From Typha latifolia (taxonomy: Eukaryota > Streptophyta > Magnoliopsida > Poales > Typhaceae), in the NCBI GenBank assembly GCA_019914945.1, contig CM034102.1:14373501-14437500 (forward strand): a stretch of 64,000 nucleotides of DNA. Direction: 5' to 3'. How positions within the stretch are numbered: the first letter of the stretch is position 1; the number at the start of each line of letters is the position of its first letter. The notes under the pieces were generated by a model. The model was given only the letters and a program-made list of their open reading frames with translations. It was not told the DNA's origin and ran no database searches. This document shows, in pieces, positions 34,714-46,537 of this stretch. A program made the translations under genes and the position numbers.

Positions 34714-36896
34714 GATCTCTTGTTTATATAGAAGGATCTGATCGTTGTTTCCATCGGGTATTAATCATTTGTAGAGCTTGACCGGGATAAAGGGATTGTC
34801 GGAGGCGAAGGTCGATAAGATCTGTGAAGCTGCAGAGAAGCTTGTGGTTGGAACGCGATTTCAAATTTGAATTCTAATCTGTTTCTATATGTTAGCGATT
34901 TCAAATTTGAATTCTAATCTGTTTCTATATTTTCTCTATCAATTTGGTACATCACTTTATCAGAATACGGGTTACATGACGGGAAGCGATCTACTGCTTA
35001 GAGTAAGCTCCACTCATCATTCAAACTATAGTGATGAAGCTAAACATGCTCTAAATAGGCTTTTGTTTTCTATCGCACGATCCGAACCGCTGGATCAAAC
35101 ATAATTCTGTGATCTCATGGTTTGACGGGTTGGCTCATTCACCTTTTCTTCGTCTAGAAGATGTGAGAGCACGTTAGATACGAGCTCTCAAACACTAACC
35201 ACGGCCGTCTTTTGTCTTGTTAATTTTCCAGCGGAAATCCGTAATTAAAATAACGACCGGGAGCCAAGCACTAGACGAGTTACTTGGCGGTAAACCTTCT
35301 CTATTACTTTCTCTTGCCTCCGTACAAATTTTATTTACTCGAGCATAGTTTTATCGTGATAAATCTATCATTAATCGTATGCTTGATGCTGCTTTTGCTA
35401 ACGTGATCTTTTCTGTGAAGGTGGAATCGAGACGCTCTCGATAACTGAGGCGTTTGGCGAATTCCGGTGGAAATCCAACTGCTAATTTGTTCTCTTTATA
35501 ATGTTCTTAACTCTATCACTTTTATCTTTTAATCCTAACCGTTGATTCCACTGTACCAGATCAGGAAAAACCCAGCTGGCTCATACTCTCTGCGTGTCCA
35601 CCCAGGTCTATTCTTTCTCCCATGACATATAAATCAATTTCTACAAAAAAGAAAAAGAAAAGACGAAGATAAATTAAAAGAAAATATTTTGTTTTCTAGC
35701 TTCCTACCCACATGCACGGGGGCAATGGAAAAGTCGCATACATCGACACCGAGGGAACATTGTATCCTTTTCACTCAATTATTCCCATTTTAACCTTCTT
35801 CATTGTTGAGTTGCATCTGCGGAACACTGAGATCCTTCCTTCGTCCTTAACGGTTCCCTAGTCGGCCAGATAGGATCGTGCCGATCGCGGAGAGGTTTGG
35901 GATGGACCCTGGCGCTGTACTGGATAATGTATTGCTGCCCTTTTCAACTATTTTCTTTTCCCATATTTTCCGAATTAAGATTTAGTTTGATGTCTATTGG
36001 TTACTTATTAATTTGATGGGTGTTTGATGAGAAAAGATAATATACGCGCGTGCATATACGTACGAGCACCAGTACAACTTGCTTCTGGGCTTGGCTGCCA
36101 AGATGTCTGAAGAGCCCTTCAGGCTTCTGGTGAGTTGTGTCGTCATCTTAACTCGCTTTGGACTAATAGCACGATCCCAGTGTACTTTGATAGACGTGTC
36201 ATGGCAAGCACAGATCGTGGATTCGGTCATCGCGCTGTTCCGGGTCGACTTCTCTGGTAGGGGAGAGCTCGCCGAGCGCCAGGTAATGATCTCCTATTTG
36301 TTCGTAATGGTAGAATTCTTACAACCCAACGCATCAACTGGCACGTGTACTTGATCCCAAATGGGTCTCGGTCGCAGCAAAAACTCGCCCAGATGCTCTC
36401 CCGCCTCACGAAGATTGCAGAGGAGTTCAATGTCGCGGTTTACATGACGAACCAAGGTGAAGCTCCTATAATCTCTATTCTAACGAGAGACGAGTTCACT
36501 GGAACTTTTCTTTGTGGTTTTGGGCAGTGATTGCGGATCCGGGTGGAGGAATGTTCATATCGGATCCGAAGAAGCCTGCAGGAGGGCACGTGCTGGCCCA
36601 CGCGTCCACCATCAGGCTGATGCTGAGGAAAGGCAAAGGCGAGCAGCGCGTCTGCAAGATCTTCGACGCCCCCAACCTTCCCGAGGCTGAAGCCATATCC
36701 TTTCGCTCTATTCTTTCATACAATGACATCCTAATCTTAAAAAGCTAAATAGCCTGCCAACTTAAAATTAAACTACATTTCCCTAGCTATATTGGTTCAA
36801 GTAAACGAGTAACAAAACGATGGTTGCATGACCTTGACTAACCAAGTGCACGTTTTCCAGATAACACCAGGTGGTATCATGGATGCTAAGGATTGA
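34327..36896 (+). CDS. DMC1: Meiotic recombinase DMC1 (342 aa)
   Basis: RecA/RAD51-family recombinase that forms filaments on single-stranded DNA and drives interhomologue strand exchange in meiosis. Fourteen exons: 34327-34420, 34565-34656, 34775-34846, 34964-35002, 35232-35289, 35421-35466, 35560-35605, 35700-35761, 35862-35928, 36037-36129, 36214-36282, 36378-36456, 36528-36694, 36852-36896; 1029 nt, 342 residues, against 344 in rice. N-terminal HhH domain ([16 protein letters not shown]), Walker A GEFRSGKT (131-138), Walker B LLIVDS (222-227), [14 protein letters not shown] loop and C-terminal GGIMDAKD are all present. The frame is open 54 codons upstream, but the family N-terminus begins just before [15 protein letters not shown], so ATG 34327 is chosen. 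Introns 8 and 13 are U12-type. Nothing in it is broken. Confidence 0.96.
34668..34711. repeat. (AT)n microsatellite in DMC1 intron 2
   Basis: About 22 AT units directly after the intron 2 donor region. Confidence 0.95.
34855..34930. repeat. 36-bp tandem duplication in DMC1 intron 3
   Basis: Identical 36-bp copies at 34855-34890 and 34895-34930, separated by GTTA. Each begins GCGATTTCAAATTTGAATTC. Perfect identity points to a recent event. It lies within an intron only 117 bp long and makes up most of it. Confidence 0.95.
35762..35861 (+). other. U12-type GT-AG intron (DMC1 intron 8)
   Basis: The donor is GTATCCTTT, the consensus U12 5' splice site. TCCTTAAC, a perfect U12 branch-point match, lies about 11 bases before the acceptor CCCTAG. 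Joining TT|T restores the conserved [12 protein letters not shown]. Confidence 0.9.
36695..36851 (+). other. U12-type AT-AC intron (DMC1 intron 13)
   Basis: It starts ATATCCTTT and ends in AC (36850-36851), with CCTTGAC as a near-consensus branch point about 13 bases before the end. No GT-AG choice gives the conserved [18 protein letters not shown]; this one does. Confidence 0.9.
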
Positions 36897-38083
36897 TTCC
36901 TCTCCTCATATACTATAGATTGTAATGCTCTTAAATAGAACACTAATGTTGTGTTAACAGATGGAAAGAACTTAGCATTGGATAATGTTACTGAAAGAAC
37001 TTGGTTTGAATAGCTAATAGAACGTAAGTGAATTCTTTACCACTTCATTGCGAATTATCTACCAAGGCAAGCTGTGTTATGCTGTGAATTTCCTGGATTG
37101 AACTAAATCCCTAGTCTAATCTAAACCTGAAAGCTTTTTTTCTCTCTCTCTCTTCTTCTGGGAGAGAAGGTGAGCTATTCCCACTTTTGTTTTACTCTGA
37201 AGCTGAAAGGTATTTTCTTTTGGAATGTTATTTCTTATAATTCTCTATATACTAATATACTTTTCCAAGTAGCACAGATTTTTTACTTTTCCAAGTAACA
37301 GAATAGTATGCATATTAAGAAGTCATGATCAGCCACCCCAGTCGAAGACTAATAACAGCTCGTCACTTGAAATGCGGAGAGTCTACAGATATATGGTCTC
37401 ACAGTGACGATTAAGTAGCTTCACGAAATGCAAGTAAATATGAAGAGAAAATAATACCTTGGCTGGATCTGCGATCCATTCCATTAGCTTCACAAGCAGC
37501 AGAAGAAATTCACCAAGAAGGAGCATGCTTATATTACACATCAAAAGATAAAATTAATAGGACAAGCTAGTGATACAATTGGTCATATGATCTGCTAATG
37601 TATTGTGACAAAAAGGACAATTAAGAACATGCTTATCCCAGTGAAAATTAGTGCAATGCACTCTAATAGCCAGGCACACAAACACATAGCCTACAACCTC
37701 ATCTTATTACCTGGGGGGTAATCAACATATACACGACAAGAAGCAGGATGAACACACACCGACGAGTTGATAACAACTGTAAAACCTGAGCACATATGTT
37801 ATGTTACACTTGCATCAAATGAATCGTAAGCAAAAAATAAGCCTATCTAATTCAAATAAAGAAGTGTTATTTCTCAACCAGTGAGCCATGAACTTCTTGA
37901 TGTTGCATGATATGATATAAGAAAAAACAAAGTAGATAGCAGAGTTCGTCAAAGATTTGGTAATGGGACGTCAGTACAAATTGATATGGCAAACATCTTC
38001 TTTCAACTTTTAACCGAAAATGGGAAAAACTGATACGTGCTGAAAGAGACAAATACAAACAGGCGACAACATATATTTCGGCA
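36897..38083. other. Convergent intergenic region, DMC1 to p24
   Basis: 3' flanks of two converging genes. No gene, RNA or transposon end recognised. Confidence 0.6.
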
Positions 38084-41000
38084 CTAAACCCTGTTGTACG
38101 CCATGCTCTTACTGAACAGACGGCGGATGTACACTACTTGGATGAAGCTTGCACAAACAAGTGCAAGGTACCCTGTGATTGTGTAGAAGGTAAGGCGCCT
38201 TTTAGTGCTCTCATTTGCTGCATCAAGTAAATGAAAGCAAATTATTGAGGACCCCAAATCCATGTTGAAGAAAATAAAATATCTATTACCAATCAAATAC
38301 TTGCAGCAGTTTATGACTTAGTGCTGCAACCTCAGAAGATCCTACCTGTTGAAGGTTAAGTCCAAACCCAATCCACATGCAGGGTCCGCAAGTTAACTCA
38401 TGTGAACATGTTTATCAGGTTTAACACAAGCAGTTTGGAATATCTATAAATTTGACTATCTAAAGTTGAACCATATATAAGCTTCAGATATTTCACATGA
38501 TAAATCACACACATTATCAACAGGAAAAAAAAATCATCCAAGCACGTATAGAAATCTTTGGGCCTGGAACTTTGGACTAACATATTATTTGCAAAGAAAC
38601 GTATTGACAGTCGGTCAATGTTCACTGGTCATATAGGTTGTGTAATGTAGCTTACTGTGGCGATGCCGAGCTTCTCGTGCTTTTAGATACTTCTGTTCAG
38701 CTGTCACAGATTCCAATGCTTCCCGAAGCTGTGCAATCTTCACATTTATAGGATTCAGATGCTCTACAGCAAAACAAATAATTATAAGAGAATAAAATCC
38801 AGAAAACTGGAAGTATAAAAAATGACTTGTATTAGTCTAGTCACTTATGGTTATAAATAGAGGTGTAAATGAGCCGAGACTTAGCGAGCCGGCTCCGGCT
38901 CGGGCTCGGCTTGTTCACATAAACATGCCCTATTTTTAATTTAGGCTTGGCATAGCTCAAATTGAGTCGAGCCTAAAAGCCTTAGATGAGTTGAATTATG
39001 CTGGAAGAATAAAGCTTCATTAAAGCTTGAAAATTAACATTTAACTTGTAAATTTAAAAGCAATACATATCTAAGACATAAAACTATAAAAGTAATCATC
39101 AAATTATTAAATAAAAAATAGAAATCACACCGATTTCATATTTTAACATGGAACAAGCCATTGGATCAAAAATCTAATGGTTATGAATATATACTAATTA
39201 ATAATATATTTTTCATGCTTGTTGAGCCGAGCTTGAGTGAACAGGCTTTGGCTCAGCGCAGCTCATTTAAATAAACGAACCCTATTTTGGTTTAGGCCGA
39301 GCTGAGCCCAAGCCACTTGTTTATTTTGAATTTTTGATAGCCCTAGTTATAGAAAGGAAAACTTCAAGATTCTGCTTTCCAAGCTCTATTCCGTGTGAGC
39401 ATGTATGTGTGCTTATGCATGATGATAAACAAAAGAATCATGTATTGTGTTCTTCAAAGAAAGCATCTTTGCAAAGATGGATGATCAGGAATCACCAGCC
39501 TTAGTATCTTAAGAAATCAGAAAACTCATTAACTAATCTGTAAGGAAAAAAAGGGTTAATCAGTTGCAAAAATTACCAACTTTCTCTGATTACACAGCAA
39601 GAGAAAAAGCTTCAAGCATGGCTAAAATAGAAATCTAAGATTAATCTTACTAACCATCTTTTGCAAGGTCATGTTCATTGGGAATATGCCCAACATGTAT
39701 GTAGAAAGAAACAGTTTCTGGTGCACCATGTGGATTATGGAAGCAAAACTTGTACATTCCTGCCCTTGGAGCCATGAACTCAAATTTCTCACCGGATTTT
39801 CCATGCAATGACAGCACAGTATTGCCCCCAGGAGAACTCACCTACATAATATTGAAGAGATTCTGTTAATACAGAAATATGTTAAGGTAATTGCTCATAG
39901 GAGATGTTATCTACTTTCCATAAATGCCAGCCATCAGAGTACATACGATTGATTATATGAGGAAACTGCAAGCTGACTAGATCACAATTCAAGGAAAAAA
40001 GAAGAAACCAAACTATCTGGACAAGAAACAAGTTTACACTTGTAAATTAGAGTCCACTCCAGAGTTTGAAATCCACTTATATGGTTATGAAAGAGAATGC
40101 GGAGGTAAAATTTTGTTAAATAATAATGACAAATGCGGGCCTCTGAAGAGAGATAATTAACAACTTCCTTATCGTGTCCTGACAAACTAAACTGATCAAT
40201 CAACAGAAATGGATCATGGTTCTTAGGAAGATATAAAGAAGATAGGCAAACACTTGATACCTATTTTGTTTCAGATATTTGAATTAGATTCTTTACTCTA
40301 CATGGAAGACAAGAAATTATGAGTATGGCTACAGGTCATGCTAGTAGTTTGTAAAGCACAAGAGATTATTGCGGCTTGCCTAAACATATTAATAAAACAG
40401 AGTCACAGGCACATTCTTGCGCCAATCCGTGAGGAAAAGAAATTAAAAGAAAAACACCTAAAAAAAAGGCATTGGCATATGACAGTAGGAAATATAGTTA
40501 ACCCAAATAAATGAATTGGCCAATCAACGACGGAAGAGAATTAAATATGCAATCCTGCCTTAAGTCATGTGCAAACAAAAAGGCCTAAATCCCATTAAAC
40601 TCCATACGAAAGCTTACGATCACAAAGTTGCAATTTATTTACTCGTTATGTACAGTAAAGATCGCACCACTAACACAATAAAACCAGCTAAAACATCAAA
40701 ATTGTTTCTTTCAATTTCATAGAATAATCCAGAAAGAGAATTTTTTTTTTTTGTAACCATCTGTACTTGAGCAATGTATTGAGAAGGAAAAAGAGTAAAA
40801 GAAAATTTACGATTGACATCCGAATCTTGGAAAAATTCATATCGCACAGTGACATTAGAATCGCATTTTATATTCAAGTACCACATTCTCACAATCACAT
40901 ATCTAAATCTCAATCAAGCATATATCTTGGGTCGATCTCTCAAAAAATCTCAAAATAATCCGAAATTTCACGGGAAGCACACGCAGGAACTCACGATTAG

Positions 41001-41216
41001 ATCGATGCCGGGGTGATCCGAACCCCAGAAAATGTCATGATCGACGACGACGAAGTTTCCGGAGACGGTGTCGCCCTCGGAGAACACGTACTCGTAGATG
41101 CATTCCACGTCGGTGACGGAGACGGAGAGAGCTGCGGAGTGCCGTAGGCAGTTCGAAAGCAGCACCAGAGCGAGAAGGATCGCTCTCGATCCGATCCATG
41201 TCCTACTCCTTTCCAT
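38084..41216 (-). CDS. p24-beta family transmembrane cargo receptor (216 aa)
   Basis: p24 (emp24/gp25L/TMED) proteins cycle between ER and Golgi in COPI/COPII vesicles and sort cargo such as GPI-anchored proteins. Exons in transcription order: 40995-41216, 39655-39841, 38656-38763, 38084-38217; 216 residues. A signal peptide (~1-29, ILLALVLLSNCLRHSAA), a GOLD domain with the paired cysteines in VECIYEY and KFCFHNP, a coiled-coil segment (REALESVTAEQKYLKAR), one membrane helix (~181-203) and a 13-residue tail, RRLFSKSMAYNRV, are seen in order. The tail matches plant p24-beta, not p24-delta, proteins. Intron 2 hosts a hAT-type element (38858-39345). The gene is divergent from the aldo-keto reductase. 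Whether it is the beta2 or beta3 type is not settled. Confidence 0.92.
38858..39345. mobile_element. hAT-type non-autonomous element (MITE-like), copy B
   Basis: The left end is TAGAGGTGTAAATGAG, the right end in reverse TAGGGCTATCAAAAA. Flanks GTTATAAA (38850-38857) and GTTATAGA (39346-39353) form an 8-bp target duplication with one mismatch. Like copy A (8090-8730) it has GAGCCGAGC-type motifs near both ends and an AT-rich centre, and it codes for nothing. It sits in intron 2 of the p24 gene. Confidence 0.75.
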
Positions 41217-43144
41217 CGATATATCTATGTCCGGGATCTATCGATTTCCCAAAAATCGTTTCTTGTTTCCTTCTGCTCTCAATTGATGGGAGAAATTGGA
41301 GTCACATTCAATTTTTTCTAAACACCGCTCAAAATGACAAAAACGGTTCTTCTTACAGTGGAACTCGCTGCTGAGTTAGCTGAAGCCGAAGAATCGGCAA
41401 TTGGATGCCTTGCTGCCTAAGAAGTCGGCAGTGATCTGGGAGAAGTGTACAGGAATTAGGTTAAATATATTTGATTATAACGTACTTACGCCTAAAATTA
41501 CGCCTAAAATGGAATGAATGACCCGTTGGAGATGGTTCTCGTTTGGAGTTATTTTTCTCAGCTGGTCTCAAAGAATGATCAATCACAGAGCGAGCATCAT
41601 TCAAAAGTCCCTATACATGTGATTAAAACTAAATGATGCCAAATGACTAACTCCATCGCATTTGTTAGAAGATATGTAGATCTTTAAGATAATACTATTA
41701 AATGAGTAAAATTAGTCATGACGTTTAGTTAAATTTTATAGAAGAATTAATAATATCACTTTAATCATAACTCATAAGTAAAATACAAGGACGAGTAAAA
41801 AAAAAATTAACAATCTCATTTCAATCGTAACTCATAAATACAGTAACTAGTTTGAAATTTTTTAAAATAAAGTACGAAAGTGAGAGCCCCTTAAATATAT
41901 ATATATGAGGGTTTCTTCCGTGCAATCGAATTAATTCTTTATCAATCAATTTGATGAAGATCTAACGGTTAAGATCTTTAAGGGTATAATAGGAATGAAA
42001 GATATTACCGGTTTAGCAGGTAATTTTTTTTAGATATATAATCTTGCACATTATTTTTTAACAATTATATTATCTTAATATTTTATTAAGTAAAAGACAT
42101 ATAATCATTAACTGAGAGTAATGTATATATATTAAAATAAGGGTATTGATGTCTTTTATAATTAACTTGATGAAATTTTAATTATATTTTATCTTTTTAA
42201 TTATTTTTTATTATTTATATATATCTCCCATTAGTTTAAGATTGATTTAAATTAAATTTTAATAGATAGAGATAGAGAATTGTATTTAAATTAAAGTTTA
42301 TCTCTAAATAATCAAATTTAAATTATTTAATATTAAATGATATCTCCTATAATTAAGGCATAATTATATTTAAGAGAGAAATCTTAATGGAAAAAACGTG
42401 TAGAGCGCTTCTTCCGTACTTATCAATCACTTTGATGAAGATCTAATGGTTAAGATCTTCAAGGGTATAACAAGAAAATTGGAAAGTTAGGCACACGTAA
42501 TTAATCTTCTTAAACTCTTTTTCTTACGTAATGTGATTTTGAAACCGGTACTGGGAAACCGGTACCGAGTATGAAAACTGGTTATTATAGCCGTTGGATT
42601 AAGATTATAATTTTTAAAGGTGCATTGAAGTATTTGCCAATATATATAACCCACAAGTATTTTATTAGTTCCTTCCCTTTAAAATATGCATAACGGTACT
42701 TCCATTTTTGCTTTTGTTGTCGACCTCGAAAAGTTGAAAATTCTAGAGTGCCGTTGTACGACGACATCCAAGTTTTTGGTTAAAGCTGTAACTTTAATTA
42801 GTCGACGGTCAGAGAGGGCCACAACTCTCTACTAAACTATTGCTGCAGGAAAAACATAATTTCAAAATAATTTGGTACAGGATGGCTATGGCCCATGGTC
42901 CATGGGCCTGTGGCCACATATAAAAGAATTCCACTCCCCTCCTTTTCCTTCGTATCTTCACCAGCCTTTCAAAACGAAGAACCCAACAAAGAGTCGCCAC
43001 ACGTGCCCATTCACCCATCAACTAACCACCATCTCCAAGAGTTGTATTCTGCTCCTATAAATACTCAGTGGAAGGCTTGATGCAACTTGCAGGCTCCTGC
43101 TTCTCGTTCTCTCTTTGGTATCTGCTTCTTCAAGTGTGCAAGGA
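41217..43144. promoter_or_regulatory. Divergent region between p24 and aldo-keto reductase
   Basis: It holds both promoters; a TATAAATA box at 43056-43063 lies about 85 bases before the reductase ATG. The centre is very AT-rich and repetitive: two ~35-bp related segments (about 41745-41779 and 41807-41842) and a pair of direct repeats (41911-41990 and 42408-42475). No gene is seen. Confidence 0.55.
41911..42478. repeat. Direct repeat pair about 490 bp apart
   Basis: Both copies carry CTTCTTCCGT-like starts, then TTTGATGAAGATCTAAYGGTTAAGATCTT and AAGGGTATAA. Left copy 41911-41990, right copy 42408-42475, about 85-90% alike over the core. The interval is AT-rich and non-coding. It could be a small terminal-repeat element or a local duplication; no flanking target duplication was found. 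Confidence 0.6.
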
Positions 43145-45250
43145 ATGGGAGAGAAGGTGGAATTCCAAGTTCCGAAGGTTAAAGTAGGGAAACAAGGACT
43201 AGAAGTAAGGTTCTGCTTCCATGGCATTGTCATTGCTCGATCAGATGACTTCTTCTTTTTTCAGCCTATAATATTCATATTTGCATAAGAGCATCCCAGT
43301 CTGCTTAACATTATGTCTCTATTTTGATTTGCTAAGTCTATAATACTAATGAGTTGGCTGGGGTTATAATATCCCATTTCATGTGATGCAATAATGCTAG
43401 AACTCTGTTTTCAGATCTCCAAGTTGGGGTTTGGTTGCTCAGGGCTGTCTGGGATTTTTAACAATCCCCTACCCCATGAAGAAGGAGCTTCCCTCATCAT
43501 AGATGCCTTCAATAAAGGTGTAACCTTCTTCGACACAGCTGATGCCTATGCAAATGGAGATAATGAGATCCTGATAGGAAAGGTACTTACCTGTTAATCT
43601 CCTTACATTCTTGGACCGGTAGGTGAATAAGCACTTGTAACAATTGGGTTTGCCATGAATATCTTTGTACCCTTTTTTTCCGCTTGTCATAATTTACATA
43701 ATCTGCTACAATTATGCTGCAGGCTTTGAAGCATCTTCCACGAGAAAAGGTCCAGATAGCTAGTAAATTCGGCATTGCTGGCTTCAAGGATGGTCGGCTG
43801 ATAATCAAGGGGGCACCAGAGTACGTGCGGAAATGCTGCAAAAGTAGCCTTGACCGCCTTGGCGTAGACTACATTGATCTGTACTTCCCTCACAGAATTG
43901 ATACAACAGTGCCTATAGAAGATACTGTAAGTAGCACATAAAATTCAACTACATCTTCTTACTGTTATTGTTTCTGTGACAATCAGTGAACAATTTCATT
44001 GATGTAGATGTCTGAACTGAAGAAGCTAGTTGAGGAGGGAAAGATAAAATACATTGGATTGTGTGAAGCAAGTCCAGACACTATAAGGCGTGCTCATGCC
44101 GTTCATCCCATCACTGCAGTGCAGATGGAGTGGTCTTTGTGGACACGCGATATTGAGGATGAGATTATTCCCCTTTGCAGGTCTGCTGTAGCGAAATTCC
44201 TATTGTCGAGCACTTGAGTTCATCCACCAATCCTTCTATAAAGATCAATAATCTTCTCTTAATCTTTACATTAGTCCCTAAGACAAACTCAATTTACACC
44301 ATGAACACATATCTACTGAAAGAATCCATCTCCATATATTTATGCTATACAAGGGCAGCTATTTCATTTGTCTTGTCATACTGCAGAGAACTTGGTATTG
44401 GAGTGATTGCATACAGCCCCCTAGGCCATGGTTTCTTCGCTGGAAGGGCAAATACAGAAGGACTGCCTGAAGGGAGCATACTGGTAAGTACAATAACTCT
44501 TGCAAAATTGTCAACTTCTCCATTAATCATGTGGAGATGTACCAGAACCTGAACTCTTTACTGGCTCACATGTGATCAGGCCCTGAACCCAAGGTTTAAC
44601 GGTGAGAATGCTGACAAGAACAAGCTTATATACATGCGTGTTGCAAAATTGGCTGCCAAATATGGATGCACTCCTCCTCAGCTTGCTCTTTCTTGGCTTC
44701 TCCATCAGGAGGGAGATGTGGTGCCCATACCAGGTCAATTGTTGCTTCCCTTTAAACATCAAGTTTCATCTGCTGCTACGTCTTAGCTTGATAACATACT
44801 GGTTTTCTGCACGTAAAATGATTAATGAACATTGGAACTTAGATGCACTTAGTAAAGGTCAAATGCATGCAAACAGAAGATAGGTACAGATATCCCTCAA
44901 TAATAGAAAGTCCTAAACCAAGATAAGCTAAATTCCGCTGCAGTCAGAAACCTCTAAAAGGATATTAAAAAGTTAAACCTACTACTAATATTTAATATCA
45001 TTGGTCATACAATCATCTCAATTTGGTCTGTGCTATTTTTTAAGGTACAACTAAAACCAAGCATCTGGATGCTAATATTGCCTCCCTGAAGGTGAAGCTT
45101 AGTGAAGAAGATCTGAAGGAAATTTCTGCTACTGTGCCCATCGATGAGGTTGGTGGTGAGAGAGATATTGAATTATTCACAAGTTGCTCATGGAAGTTTG
45201 CTAATACACCCCAACCCACTCATCAAGTCATCAGCCAATTAATTGGTTAG
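43145..45250 (+). CDS. Aldo-keto reductase, perakine reductase-like (353 aa)
   Basis: NADPH-dependent oxidoreductase of the AKR13-like plant group (probable aldo-keto reductase / PCNT115 relatives) reducing aldehydes or ketones in the cytosol; the substrate is unknown. Exons 43145-43204, 43415-43582, 43723-43926, 44008-44180, 44387-44483, 44580-44733, 45045-45250 give 353 residues. The catalytic tetrad is complete: Asp60 and Tyr65 (FFDTADAY), Lys91 (ASKFG), His133 (YFPHRID). [11 protein letters not shown] and IPGTTK..HLDAN carry the cofactor-binding loops of a (beta/alpha)8 barrel. A TATAAATA box precedes the start. It converges with the PP2C-kinase gene. Single copy here, although the family often occurs in tandem clusters. 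Confidence 0.92.
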
Positions 45251-46537
45251 GTATAAGATGAGTAACCTTGCATGTTGAAGTTGTGGGAGAAGACAAATAA
45301 ATTAGTGTACTGTTGTCAGTTTATGAGTGCTTGATATTCCCTGCGTCACATTATCAGATAGTAGTTGTCCTTTTTACAATGACTTCTTTCAATAATATCA
45401 TTATCTGAAGATCTTGCTATGTAGGCCATTTTTCATGCTTTCAATTTATCAAGTTTAAGAAACCACCTTATTATCTTGACAAAGATGAGATTTGTCATAC
45501 AATAGTAATTAATTGTTTGCAATAATTTGGAATACATTGATAAAGGTTTCAAAATCTCATTTTATCATTAACTCCTGTGAAGGTATTCAAGGACTAAGAA
45601 CAATGTTTACACTTTACAATCATCCTTCGGATAAAATAATATAAAACCCTGTTAAAAAAAATGCTAGAATATGCAAATTTAGTTATTTCATTATACTATA
45701 ATAGCATAATGTACAAGAATAAAAATGAAACCATACCTCTCCTGTAATAAAAAAGTCGTGAAATCAATCTCTTTTAATAACATTTTTGTTGAAAGAAACA
45801 GAACTCGCGCAGAAAAAACAATATTTTATAATTTTTATAAATGATAAAGGATAAGGATGTCTTGATTTGATGAGATTTACAACGTCTTCTCATGAGTTTG
45901 TTCAATTCAGCAATACAGTGAACATAATATAGATATCATATCCATCAGAAAGGATCTAAGAAATGAAAAACATGACATAGAAAGAAGCATCTTACAACAG
46001 TTTATCTGTTCATGATCGTAATTTGTAAACCTTGGGATAACATGACAAAGAAGATCCGGCTCTACCTTTACATGTTATCTTGCATCAGGTACATCTTTTT
46101 ATTTATGCAGAATCAACTCTGCTTTTCATCCCACAAGATTCCTTGTCATTGTGGAGGGTTTGGACATGCATAGATTTTCCTCTAACATCCTCCAGTGAAA
46201 CGCTCCCTCCAATTTGTAGCATCTCTCATGTTCAAAGAAGGGAAAAAAATGCATGCATAAAAAATTCCTCTTTCATCTATGACATTACCTATAGGATACT
46301 CTTTCTTGACACAAGCAGTATGCATCTTATTAAACATGCCAGATCAACATTGCAATCCATTGTCCCTATCACTAGTGTAAAAGGTCCACAAAATCAACTA
46401 TTAAATATATTAGAGGTAAAAAGGCTAGTTAATTTGGTAAATTCTTACCCAAAATATTCTCAAAGATGTTGGTGGATATCAAGTAAGACGAAACAGTTGA
46501 AAATCAGGCCTAAATCAATCTTATGTACTGCTCTTGA
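45251..46537. other. Convergent intergenic region, AKR to PP2C-kinase
   Basis: 3' flanks only. An ORF at 46080-46541 on the plus strand overlaps the last PP2C-kinase exon and shows no family features. Confidence 0.6.
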
